7,668 bases of DNA from assembly GCA_023249715.1 (NCBI GenBank), contig JAHFCA010000066.1, positions 1-7,668 on the forward strand, written 5' to 3'. Both the position numbers and the translations under genes were made by a program. Shown piece after piece: positions 1 through 5,865 of this stretch. The DNA is from Elusimicrobiota bacterium (lineage in GTDB: Bacteria > Elusimicrobiota > Elusimicrobia > 2-02-FULL-39-32). Under the pieces are notes generated by a model. The model saw nothing but the letters and a program-made list of their open reading frames with translations, did not search any database and was not told the origin of the DNA. Numbering within the stretch: position 1 is the stretch's first letter; each line of letters begins with the position of its first letter.

Positions 1-1
1 C

Positions 2-1153
2 GGTCTCGCTTTAGTGACCCTTTGGATTACCAACTATTTTACGCACCCCGATAAAAGGCCGGTGACGGAAACTGCCACCTCTACTAAAACGGGAGCAGCC
101 ACCACCATACTTTCTGGAATTGCAGAAGGCATGGAATCTACCGTTTGGGCCATTGTCACGATCGGAATCACTATTATGTTATCCTTCTGGATATTTAAGG
201 GGGATCCCGCGCTTTCCGCCTATGGCATAGCTCTGGCCGGTTTAGGATTGTTGACAACCACGGGATACATATTAGCTATGGACACGTATGGCCCTATCAC
301 CGATAACGCTCACGGAATATTTGAAATGTCGGGAATTCAGCAAGAAGAGAAAGCGGCGCGAACACTCGCATGGATGGATGCGATTGGAAACACAACCAAA
401 GCGCTAACCAAAGGTTTAGCCATTTCCACCGCAGTCTTAGCGGCCATTGCTCTTTTTAGATCTTTTATAGACGAGGCTCACCTCGCTGAAGTTGGAATCC
501 AAATTAACATTCCGCATGTCTTTGTCGGTCTTCTCTTTGGAGCCAGTGTTCCTTTTCTTTTCTCCGCGTTTTCCATTAAAGCAGTGGGACGAGCAGCTTT
601 TGGCGTAGTTGAAGAAGTGCGCCGGCAATTTAGAGAACACCCCGGAATTATGGAAGGACAAGAAAAACCAGATTACGCTCGCTGCGTTTCTATTGTAACA
701 GCGATGGCTCAAAAAGAATTGTTGGGGCCCGGAATCTTAGCAATCTTTTCTCCTCTCTTAGTGGGATTTTCTTTAGGAGCGGGAGCGTTAGGCGGATTTC
801 TAGGCGGGGCTATCGTTACAGGACAACTGCTCGCGGTCTACATGGCGAATGCCGGAGCGAACTGGGACAACGCTAAGAAAAAAATTGAAGATGGTTACCT
901 TGGCGGAAAAGGAACGGAATCCCATAAAGCTTCCGTCATTGGCGATACCGTTGGGGATCCCTTTAAAGATACTGCGGGACCCGCCCTCAACCCCATGATT
1001 AAAGTCATGAATCTCGTTGGCATATTGGCTGTTCCCTTTATTATGAAAGATTTTCCTATTGAAGTGCGCGGAATTATTATACTGGTTTGTGTTTTAGCGT
1101 TGGGAGTTGCCGTCACTCTCAGCCACCGCGGCGGCCTCGCTACATTTAAATAG
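2..1153 (+). CDS. hppA: Membrane-bound K+-independent proton-pumping pyrophosphatase, C-terminal part (5' end outside window)
   Basis: This integral membrane enzyme couples hydrolysis of pyrophosphate to phosphate with proton export across the inner membrane. The frame is open to the left edge (G-L-A-L precede a GTG at 14), so that GTG is internal. About 383 residues of a protein that is usually near 700 are present. Numbering from the GTG, two cytoplasmic substrate loops are visible: DTYGPITDNAHG at 90-101 and DTVGDPFKDT at 311-320, followed by GPALNP; their aspartates bind Mg-pyrophosphate. Several hydrophobic segments separate the loops (about 44-62, 66-88, 135-150, 166-190, 235-280, 331-345, 352-370). 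The motif GNTTKALTKG at 125-134 has Lys129 and Thr132. In this family K/T at these positions marks the K+-independent, proton-pumping subfamily, while K+-dependent enzymes have A/G. The loop containing the first DVGADLVGKVE-type motif would lie upstream and is not visible. The stop codon TAG (1151-1153) uses the first three bases of the palindromic repeat. The gene converges with pepA. Confidence 0.97.
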   Translation, partial: GLALVTLWITNYFTHPDKRPVTETATSTKTGAATTILSGIAEGMESTVWAIVTIGITIMLSFWIFKGDPALSAYGIALAGLGLLTTTGYILAMDTYGPITDNAHGIFEMSGIQQEEKAARTLAWMDAIGNTTKALTKGLAISTAVLAAIALFRSFIDEAHLAEVGIQINIPHVFVGLLFGASVPFLFSAFSIKAVGRAAFGVVEEVRRQFREHPGIMEGQEKPDYARCVSIVTAMAQKELLGPGILAIFSPLLVGFSLGAGALGGFLGGAIVTGQLLAVYMANAGANWDNAKKKIEDGYLGGKGTESHKASVIGDTVGDPFKDTAGPALNPMIKVMNLVGILAVPFIMKDFPIEVRGIIILVCVLALGVAVTLSHRGGLATFK

Positions 1154-1315
1154 TTCATGCTGATAAAGTCCCGCCGTAGCGAGATTTCGGCTTTTGGATT
1201 TTTCTCGAAGTAAAATTTTTTTAGCATACTCGACTAGGGGTTGGTAAAAAAATTTTACGAAGAGAAAAACCAAAAGCTGAAATCGTAGTAGGCGCGACTT
1301 TATCAGCATGAACTA
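1151..1315. repeat. 165-bp palindromic TA-flanked element, copy 1
   Basis: This is a near-perfect inverted repeat with a left arm at 1151-1223, a loop at 1224-1244 and a right arm at 1245-1315. The outer 20 bases (TAGTTCATGCTGATAAAGTC) are exactly complementary to the last 20. Moving inward there are a poorly paired zone, a stem CTTTTGG-A-TTTTTCTC with a single bulged A1198, a 3x3 purine mismatch (GAA facing GAA), and a 14-bp AT-rich stem, 1210-1223 with 1245-1258. A second copy lies at 5866-6031 with the same arm lengths. Both ends read TA, as expected for a TA target duplication of the IS630/mariner type. The terminal TAG is the stop codon of hppA on the plus strand and of pepA on the minus strand. 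No transposase is encoded. It could be a MITE-like element, a bidirectional terminator or processing hairpin, or both. The repeat and the fold are seen directly; the function is inferred. Confidence 0.9.
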
Positions 1316-2761
1316 AATAGAAAGCAGGTAGCGAATTAAAGTTCGGGTAGGGAAACCAGTTCCGCCTGCAGAGAAATAATCGCGGTCCTTATCGCTCCAA
1401 GCAGTTCCGGCAATATCCAGATGTGCCCAAGGTTTATCCTTAACAAATTCCTGCAAAAATAGTCCTGCCACAATCGATCCCCCTTCTTTTCTAGTAGAAG
1501 ATATATTTTTAATATCTGCCACAGGAGAATTTAAACCTTCGCGATATTCTTTAACTAGAGGAAGTTGCCAGAATTTTTCTCCCGATTCTGCACTCACTTT
1601 TAAAATTTGGTTTATAAGTTCCTGATTGTTCCCCATTACAGCGGCCACTTGGCTCCCTAAAGCAATAATGACAGCGGCAGTGAGTGTCGCAATATCAATA
1701 ATAACATCGGGATTTTGTTTGACCGCATAACTTAGAGCATCCGCTAAGATTAAACGCCCTTCGGCATCTGTATTTAAAACCTCAATGGTCTTTCCATTCA
1801 TCGCTTTTAAAACGTCCCCGGGCTTATAGGCTTTGCCGCCCGGCATGTTCTCGGTAAGGGCCATGATTCCGTGCACTTCCACATTGGGTTTAATCTGCGC
1901 TAAAGCCTTAAACGTTCCAAGGATAGAAGCGGCGCCGCCCATATCCATCTTCATGGTCTCCATCGATTCAGCTGGTTTTAAAGAGAGTCCGCCCGAATCG
2001 AATGTAATTCCTTTGCCAACTAAGGCCACCGATTTTTTGAACTCTTTAGGCTTATAGTGTAAATGGACAAAAACAGGGGGCTCGGCGCTGCCACGATTCA
2101 CTCCTAAAAAGGAGCCCATCCCCATTGCTTCTATTTTTTCTTTATCATAGAGAGTCAGAGAAATATTAGAAGAAGCGCCTTCTTCTGCTACTTTTTGGAC
2201 ATATTCCGCAAAGCGGCGAGGAGGCAAACTGCTGGGGGGTTCATTGACGAGGTCCCGCACAAAGAAAGTAGCTTCCGATAATATTTGCGCTAAACGGATC
2301 CCTTTTTTAACTTCTCCTTCCCCTTTTTTAGAGCTAACAAAATTGAGCGCGGCCACTGTTCCCTTTTCCTCTTTACCGGACTTATATTTGTTAAAGCGAT
2401 AGCTAGCAAGAGCGGCTCCTTCGGCGAGAGCGCAAGCTTCTTCAGAAGCGCTCTCTAAAACTTGCGGCAAGAGAATGCTCGCCTGCTTTTGATAAAGGGA
2501 CTCTAGTTTTTTTACCGCCGCCGCGCCGGCTCGTCTTAAAGTTTCACCATTCAGATCTTCTTTATTCCCAAGACCTACTAAAAGCGCCGCCTTAACATTT
2601 TTTACATTTTTGGTTTGGAGATAAACCGTAGAAAAAGCTTTTCCATAAAATCCAAATTGCGAAGCCTCGTCCATTAATTTGGAAGATTCTTTTGCAAGGA
2701 CAAACTGAACTAGCGTTTCTCCGCGAACAATCGCGGGAACGGCGCGGATTCTAAGGGACAT
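1313..2761 (-). CDS. pepA: Leucyl aminopeptidase (cytosol aminopeptidase, peptidase family M17)
   Basis: This cytoplasmic di-metal exopeptidase releases N-terminal residues such as leucine from peptides; in some bacteria PepA also binds DNA. The protein has 482 residues, close to the E. coli enzyme (503). All active-site residues of the family can be placed: metal ligands Lys250 and Asp255 in VGKGITFDSGG, Asp273 in MDMGG, Asp332 and Glu334 in the signature NTDAEGR (330-336), and catalytic Lys262 and Arg336. These keep a constant offset of 20 from the E. coli residues. The N-terminal 160 residues are the variable domain. The ATG at 2759-2761 follows a GAGG (2774-2777) by 10 bases. The gene starts 17 bp after the outer-membrane barrel gene on the same strand, so co-transcription is likely. 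The stop TAG (1313-1315) is the outermost triplet of palindromic copy 1, although the protein ends at a typical family position (...RTLIRYLLSI). Confidence 0.97.
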   Translation of the reverse strand: MSLRIRAVPAIVRGETLVQFVLAKESSKLMDEASQFGFYGKAFSTVYLQTKNVKNVKAALLVGLGNKEDLNGETLRRAGAAAVKKLESLYQKQASILLPQVLESASEEACALAEGAALASYRFNKYKSGKEEKGTVAALNFVSSKKGEGEVKKGIRLAQILSEATFFVRDLVNEPPSSLPPRRFAEYVQKVAEEGASSNISLTLYDKEKIEAMGMGSFLGVNRGSAEPPVFVHLHYKPKEFKKSVALVGKGITFDSGGLSLKPAESMETMKMDMGGAASILGTFKALAQIKPNVEVHGIMALTENMPGGKAYKPGDVLKAMNGKTIEVLNTDAEGRLILADALSYAVKQNPDVIIDIATLTAAVIIALGSQVAAVMGNNQELINQILKVSAESGEKFWQLPLVKEYREGLNSPVADIKNISSTRKEGGSIVAGLFLQEFVKDKPWAHLDIAGTAWSDKDRDYFSAGGTGFPTRTLIRYLLSI

Positions 2762-2778
2762 GGGATTTAAACCTCGAG

Positions 2779-3540
2779 TTAAAAGATAAAGCCAATTTCT
2801 AAGGCGGGACCACCAAATTCAAAATCGGTTCTTACTCCATTGTGGGCAACTCGGATATTTTCGTATTTATAGCCGCCACCCAAAAAGAAAAATTTAAGAA
2901 GTTGATATTTTAAGAGTAAGGACGCGTCATAAAAACGGGAATCGCCATAAATAATTCCTTTTAGATCTGTAGAGATTTTTATTTTTTCTATCGGAGCGAT
3001 CTCCAGGAATAGATAGGCTTGCGGGACAGGAACCACAAGGGATTTAGATTCACTTAAACCGGTCTGCGTCTGATTGATCTCCGCTTTAAAATCAATCAAG
3101 CGCAGATTCAAACCCACCTGAACTTTGAGTTTCTCAGCGGTAGCCGTTTCTATAAAAGGAATTCCGTAAAAAAGAGTGGCATCGTAATGATCCAATTTTA
3201 GAGAGGAGGTAAACGGAACTCCCGCTGTAAATGTCTGGTTGCCAAACTGAAAAGAAACATTTTTAGAACCTGTTTCTGCAAAACGTAGGGGCATCGCGGT
3301 AATATAAATATTGGGAAGCACCAAAGGGAGATCGAGTTTTATGCGCCCTGTAAATGTAGAAACTTTCTCGTACTTAAGATCATTTTTTAAGTCGAGAGAT
3401 ATGCCATTATAGGATATTTGGCCTACGGGGTTGAGAAAGGTTCCTCCAATGGCAGTCTCAATTTCAAACGCTGCGGCTTTGGAAGAAAGAAAAAAGGCAG
3501 CGCCTATAAAACCAATAACGAGACGATGAAATATTTTCAT
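2779..3540 (-). CDS. Outer-membrane beta-barrel protein, probably TIGR04219 family
   Basis: This is a predicted outer-membrane protein of 253 residues. A Sec signal peptide occupies about residues 1-24: a basic start, a hydrophobic core, and KAAA before FEIE as the likely cleavage point. The mature part consists of alternating hydrophobic/polar strands, including LDLPLVLPNIYITAMPLRF, LKLDHYDATLFYGIPF and KVQVGLNLRLIDFKAEI. It ends LEIGFIF, where the terminal Phe and hydrophobic residues at -3, -5 and -7 form the usual signal for barrel insertion by the Bam machinery. The pattern, especially LPNIY, the LDHYD...YGIP block and LNLRLIDF, matches what I remember of TIGR04219 outer-membrane proteins of Geobacter-like bacteria. 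No function is established for that family, so none is assigned. The gene is first in a unit with pepA and is preceded by a consensus TTGACA. The ATG at 3538-3540 lacks a strong Shine-Dalgarno; the nearest AGGA is 13 bases upstream. The barrel nature is likely and the family is less certain. Confidence 0.8.
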   Translation of the reverse strand: MKIFHRLVIGFIGAAFFLSSKAAAFEIETAIGGTFLNPVGQISYNGISLDLKNDLKYEKVSTFTGRIKLDLPLVLPNIYITAMPLRFAETGSKNVSFQFGNQTFTAGVPFTSSLKLDHYDATLFYGIPFIETATAEKLKVQVGLNLRLIDFKAEINQTQTGLSESKSLVVPVPQAYLFLEIAPIEKIKISTDLKGIIYGDSRFYDASLLLKYQLLKFFFLGGGYKYENIRVAHNGVRTDFEFGGPALEIGFIF

Positions 3541-3552
3541 CTGATAGATGTC

Positions 3553-3582
3553 ATCCTATCAAATCATTCTAAAGCCTGTCAA
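3553..3582 (-). promoter_or_regulatory. Predicted sigma70-type promoter for the barrel-pepA unit
   Basis: Reading the minus strand, a perfect -35 hexamer TTGACA (3577-3582) is followed after 18 bases by TAGGAT (3553-3558), a 4-of-6 match to TATAAT. The start codon lies only 12 bases past the -10, so the transcript would have a very short leader, or none. A second candidate -10, TAGAAT (3566-3571), has no -35 at proper spacing. This is prediction from consensus only. Confidence 0.4.
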
Positions 3583-3594
3583 GAAAACGGGGTC

Positions 3595-3625
3595 TTGCAA
3601 TGGAAGGTATGGTATGTTATATAAA
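3595..3625 (+). promoter_or_regulatory. Possible promoter of the small secreted-protein gene
   Basis: TTGCAA (3595-3600) is a fair -35. It is followed after 17 bases by TATATA (3618-3623), or after 19 by TATAAA (3620-3625). It lies 24-29 bases before the ATG at 3649 and divergent from the barrel-gene promoter. The two promoters sit back to back in the 108-bp gap and do not overlap. The match to consensus is moderate. Confidence 0.35.
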
Positions 3626-3636
3626 AGTAACAAAAT

Positions 3637-3640
3637 GAGG
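3637..3640 (+). promoter_or_regulatory. Ribosome binding site of the small secreted-protein gene
   Basis: GAGG lies 8 bases before the ATG at 3649. It supports this start and supports the reading frame being a real gene, which matters because the protein has no recognised family. Confidence 0.6.
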
Positions 3641-3648
3641 TCCGTTTT

Positions 3649-4161
3649 ATGAAGAAGCTTTCTCTTATCTTAATATTAGCCACAATGGTAAGTTTTTGTT
3701 GGGCTAAGCCGGTAAAGAAGCTTCCTTTAAAAGTTCGTGAAAGAAGAGTAGCCATTGCCGAAAAGATGATCTTAAAAAAAGAGCCCCCACCTAAATATAA
3801 TGAACCTGCCGATTTAATAGATCTTATCCCTGTCATCCGCGATATCAATGCTTTAATTCCCCGCAGCTTTTCCTTGGCCCACCACTATTTTGAAGTTACC
3901 GGACAGAAAATGGTGATCCAACACAACAATTTAGATTTTAAAACCAGAGTAGCTCCGAAAAAGGCAATCATTGCCTTATATTATACGGGAGATATAGGAA
4001 CAAGTTTGGGGGCGGAAGTAGAAATGCCCATTTTTTATAACTCGGAGATCGGCCTTGCCAATTGGTCCCGTTATCCCATGGGCAACTACCGCATGACCGT
4101 AGACCAAACCCACCTCAATCAACGGGATATCTTCTACATTAAAGCTCAAACCAAGTTCTAA
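3649..4161 (+). CDS. Small secreted protein of unknown function
   Basis: I do not recognise this 170-residue protein. It begins with a clear Sec signal peptide (MKKLSLILILATMVSFCWA, cleavage likely after Ala19). Cys17 is present, but Phe at -1 breaks the lipobox, so a lipoprotein is unlikely though not excluded. The mature N-terminus (20-50) is rich in Lys, Arg and Pro (KPVKKLPLKVRERR, KKEPPPKY) and is probably unstructured. The rest (about 55-170) looks like a small mixed or beta domain with repeated aromatic residues (HHYFEV, ALYYTGDIG, EVEMPIFYNSEIG, NWSRYPMGNYRM). It has no cysteine in the mature part and no obvious catalytic motif. Its own RBS and candidate promoter support a single-gene transcript. 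The stop is 31 bp from the stop of the convergent deacetylase gene. The charged N-terminus could bind anionic cell-wall polymers, but that is a guess. Confidence 0.8.
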   Translation: MKKLSLILILATMVSFCWAKPVKKLPLKVRERRVAIAEKMILKKEPPPKYNEPADLIDLIPVIRDINALIPRSFSLAHHYFEVTGQKMVIQHNNLDFKTRVAPKKAIIALYYTGDIGTSLGAEVEMPIFYNSEIGLANWSRYPMGNYRMTVDQTHLNQRDIFYIKAQTKF

Positions 4162-4192
4162 TAATAGGAAGAACTATATAGAAAATTTGCAA

Positions 4193-4870
4193 CTATTTTA
4201 ATAATTCGCTGACAGTTACAATTTGGTAGCCTTTGTTTTTGGCCGCTTGGATGATGGCGGGGAGAGAAAGTTGAGTCTTTTTTCTGTTTTTCCCACCATC
4301 GTGAAAAAGAAGGATCGCGCCGGGTTTTATCTGCTGGATATACTCTTGCGCCATCTTTTCTTGGGAAACCGGCTGCCAATCTTCCCCAAAAGTCCAATTA
4401 ATAAAGGTATAGTTAAATTTTTTTGAGAGTTCTTCCAACCACAGTTTATTGTAACCATGCGGCATTCTACACAGAGTTATTTTTTTCCCTAAAACCTTTT
4501 CTAAAATAGATTTAGATTTTTCGATCTCTTCGCTTATCTTTTCTTTTGTTTTTTCTAAACCATTTTTTTTTTCGTATGCGTAAAAATTCATGTGGCTATA
4601 GGTGTGGTCTCCAATTGCGTGGCCTTTCTCTTGGACCATTTTTGCGATCTTGGGGCGCATGGCCACCTGGTCGCCATTCATAAAAAATGTCCCCTTAACT
4701 CCCTCTTTATCGAGAATATCTAAAATAGGAGTCGTCCATGGGCCAGGGCCATCGTCAAAGGTTAAGGCGATCGCTTTTTTCTCTTTAGGTCCTTGGGCAT
4801 AAAAAAAATTGGCGGAAAGCGAATTCCCCATCATAAAAAATAGGGTAATTAAATATATGATTCTTTTCAT
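4193..4870 (-). CDS. Secreted polysaccharide deacetylase (NodB homology domain, carbohydrate esterase family 4)
   Basis: Members of this family remove N-acetyl (or O-acetyl) groups from peptidoglycan, chitin-like or exopolysaccharide chains, using a divalent metal held by an Asp-His-His triad. The 225-residue protein has a signal peptide or N-terminal membrane anchor (residues 1-20), so it acts outside the cytoplasm. The NodB motifs appear in order: TFDDGP (37-42, catalytic base and metal Asp), HTYSH (89-93, the two metal His), RMPHG (135-139), W165, and LLFHD (187-191, catalytic His190). The third motif has His138 where Tyr or Trp is usual (RxPY/WG). The domain ends right after the last motif, so this is a minimal single-domain enzyme. 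Its ATG overlaps the methyltransferase stop (ATGA), and an AGGAG precedes it, so the two are translationally coupled. The substrate cannot be told from the sequence; peptidoglycan or an envelope glycan is most likely. Confidence 0.93.
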   Translation of the reverse strand: MKRIIYLITLFFMMGNSLSANFFYAQGPKEKKAIALTFDDGPGPWTTPILDILDKEGVKGTFFMNGDQVAMRPKIAKMVQEKGHAIGDHTYSHMNFYAYEKKNGLEKTKEKISEEIEKSKSILEKVLGKKITLCRMPHGYNKLWLEELSKKFNYTFINWTFGEDWQPVSQEKMAQEYIQQIKPGAILLFHDGGKNRKKTQLSLPAIIQAAKNKGYQIVTVSELLK

Positions 4871-5862
4871 TTTTTCTCTCCTAACACTCCCACCTTGGGG
4901 ACAAAGCCATGCGGCAAAATTTTGATGACACTGACTCTATTTTCTTCAAACCAATTTTTTACTTCTTCTTTAGTATGGTGGCTTTGGATGGGAGGGGCCA
5001 GCCAGTCAAAATTTTCTTGCAACCGCACTCGCCATAAAGGATGAACGGAAAAAGTAAGAAATTTAAAGAAGGGGATCTTTCCAAAAACGGCTAATGGATA
5101 ACAACAACAGTAAAGTAGTTTATAAGGTAAATGAACCGTAACAGAGCGCAAACTATGGCTCAGCAATTCTCTTAAATCCACTATAATCCAGACAAAAAAC
5201 CTAATTTTTTCTAGGCTCTTTCGATTCAATTTTAATGGGTTCGATTTAAAATTCTGGTAGGAGTCTGCCCTTCCATAGACCCACACGGTAAGTTTTCCAT
5301 TGGGCTTAAGCCGTTGGGTAAATGCTTGAACACAAGTTCTGGGAGAGACAGTATGGTGGATGACGCCCAAACTATAAATGATATCGAACTTTTCTTTTTT
5401 TAGCGGGAGGTGGAGTAAATCCCCTTGCACTAAATGGAGCCGTTCAGAATTTTGGGCTAAATCTTGCAACCGCGCTAACGCTCCACCTAAATCGAGGGCA
5501 ACGACATGGGCTCCCAAAGAGTGAGCCACTCTGGAATACCGCCCCATTCCACAGCCCGCGTCTAGAACCCAGCGATTTTTCCACTCTCTTTTTTCTACCT
5601 GAGTCTCTTCCAAAAAAATGGTTTCATCTTCGGGCAAAGAGCCGGGATACCGCATCCATTCAAAACCAAATCGTTCTTGCGTAGCTCCCTCTTTTTGAGA
5701 GACAAACCGAGGGATGCCCTCGGTTACAGGAAAAGTTGCGGGACACTTTTCACAGGAAAGATTCCCTGCATTAATTCCAAACTCATCCCTGGAAAGACTT
5801 TGTATTTTTAAAGAGGCTTGACAGCGCGGGCAACAAAGAATATCTAAAAAGACCTCTTTCAC
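4867..5862 (-). CDS. SAM-dependent methyltransferase with N-terminal Trm112-like zinc ribbon
   Basis: The 331-residue protein has two parts. Residues 5-55 resemble a Trm112/YcaR-type zinc-binding domain, with Cys11-x2-Cys14 and Cys37-x2-Cys40 and the ending FPVTEGIPRFV. Residues about 95-200 are a class I Rossmann methyltransferase: motif I DAGCGMGR (101-108), acidic Asp124 ending strand 2, GD at 147-148, and YSLGVIHH (163-170). The C-terminal part contains FDWLAPP and HTKEEVKNWF, common in this fusion family. The substrate is unknown; the family often acts on small molecules or sugar intermediates near envelope-glycan genes, and the coupled downstream deacetylase fits that. The GTG at 5860-5862 is chosen because the zinc ribbon starts within ten residues of it and a GGGAA sits six bases upstream. 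That site lies in the end of palindromic copy 2. No convincing promoter separates this gene from the DUF255 gene upstream, so read-through is likely. Confidence 0.9.
   Translation of the reverse strand: MKEVFLDILCCPRCQASLKIQSLSRDEFGINAGNLSCEKCPATFPVTEGIPRFVSQKEGATQERFGFEWMRYPGSLPEDETIFLEETQVEKREWKNRWVLDAGCGMGRYSRVAHSLGAHVVALDLGGALARLQDLAQNSERLHLVQGDLLHLPLKKEKFDIIYSLGVIHHTVSPRTCVQAFTQRLKPNGKLTVWVYGRADSYQNFKSNPLKLNRKSLEKIRFFVWIIVDLRELLSHSLRSVTVHLPYKLLYCCCYPLAVFGKIPFFKFLTFSVHPLWRVRLQENFDWLAPPIQSHHTKEEVKNWFEENRVSVIKILPHGFVPKVGVLGEKK
4876..4882 (-). promoter_or_regulatory. Ribosome binding site of the deacetylase gene, inside the methyltransferase gene
   Basis: On the minus strand AGGAGAG lies 5 bases before the ATG at 4868-4870, within the last codons of the methyltransferase gene. 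It fixes the deacetylase start at the ATGA overlap. Confidence 0.7.
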
Positions 5863-5865
5863 TAT

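Noticed and set aside
1171..1205. Nested Rho-independent terminator (GCCG...CGGC followed by T-rich tract) in the left arm of copy 1
   Set aside because: The stem is only four GC pairs with an 11-base loop, and copy 2 has CGAA instead of CGGC, so it is not conserved.
895..1227. Minus-strand open frame of 110 codons antisense to the end of hppA
   Set aside because: It is a shadow of the well-supported hppA frame and its product has no family resemblance.
1094..1309. Minus-strand open frame of 71 codons covering copy 1 of the palindrome
   Set aside because: It overlaps the hppA end antisense, has no RBS and no recognisable protein. The palindrome explains the open frame, and copy 2 does not preserve an equivalent one.
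1151..1315. Palindrome as an integron attC site
   Set aside because: There is no GTTRRRY/RYYYAAC core pair, the ends are TA-bounded, and the flanking genes are housekeeping genes in opposite orientations rather than cassettes.
3579..3848. Minus-strand open frame of 89 codons opposite the small secreted protein
   Set aside because: The plus-strand gene has a signal peptide, RBS and natural composition. The antisense frame has none of these and overlaps the barrel-gene promoter.
4155..4192. Terminator between the convergent secreted-protein and deacetylase genes
   Set aside because: Only a 5-bp GTTCT/AGAAC stem with a 10-base loop and no T tract. GAACTATA here resembles the repeat end, but the match is too short to call a remnant.
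4158..4397. Minus-strand open frame of 79 codons in another frame of the deacetylase gene
   Set aside because: It is a frame shadow inside a gene whose catalytic motifs are all intact, with no RBS and no family resemblance.
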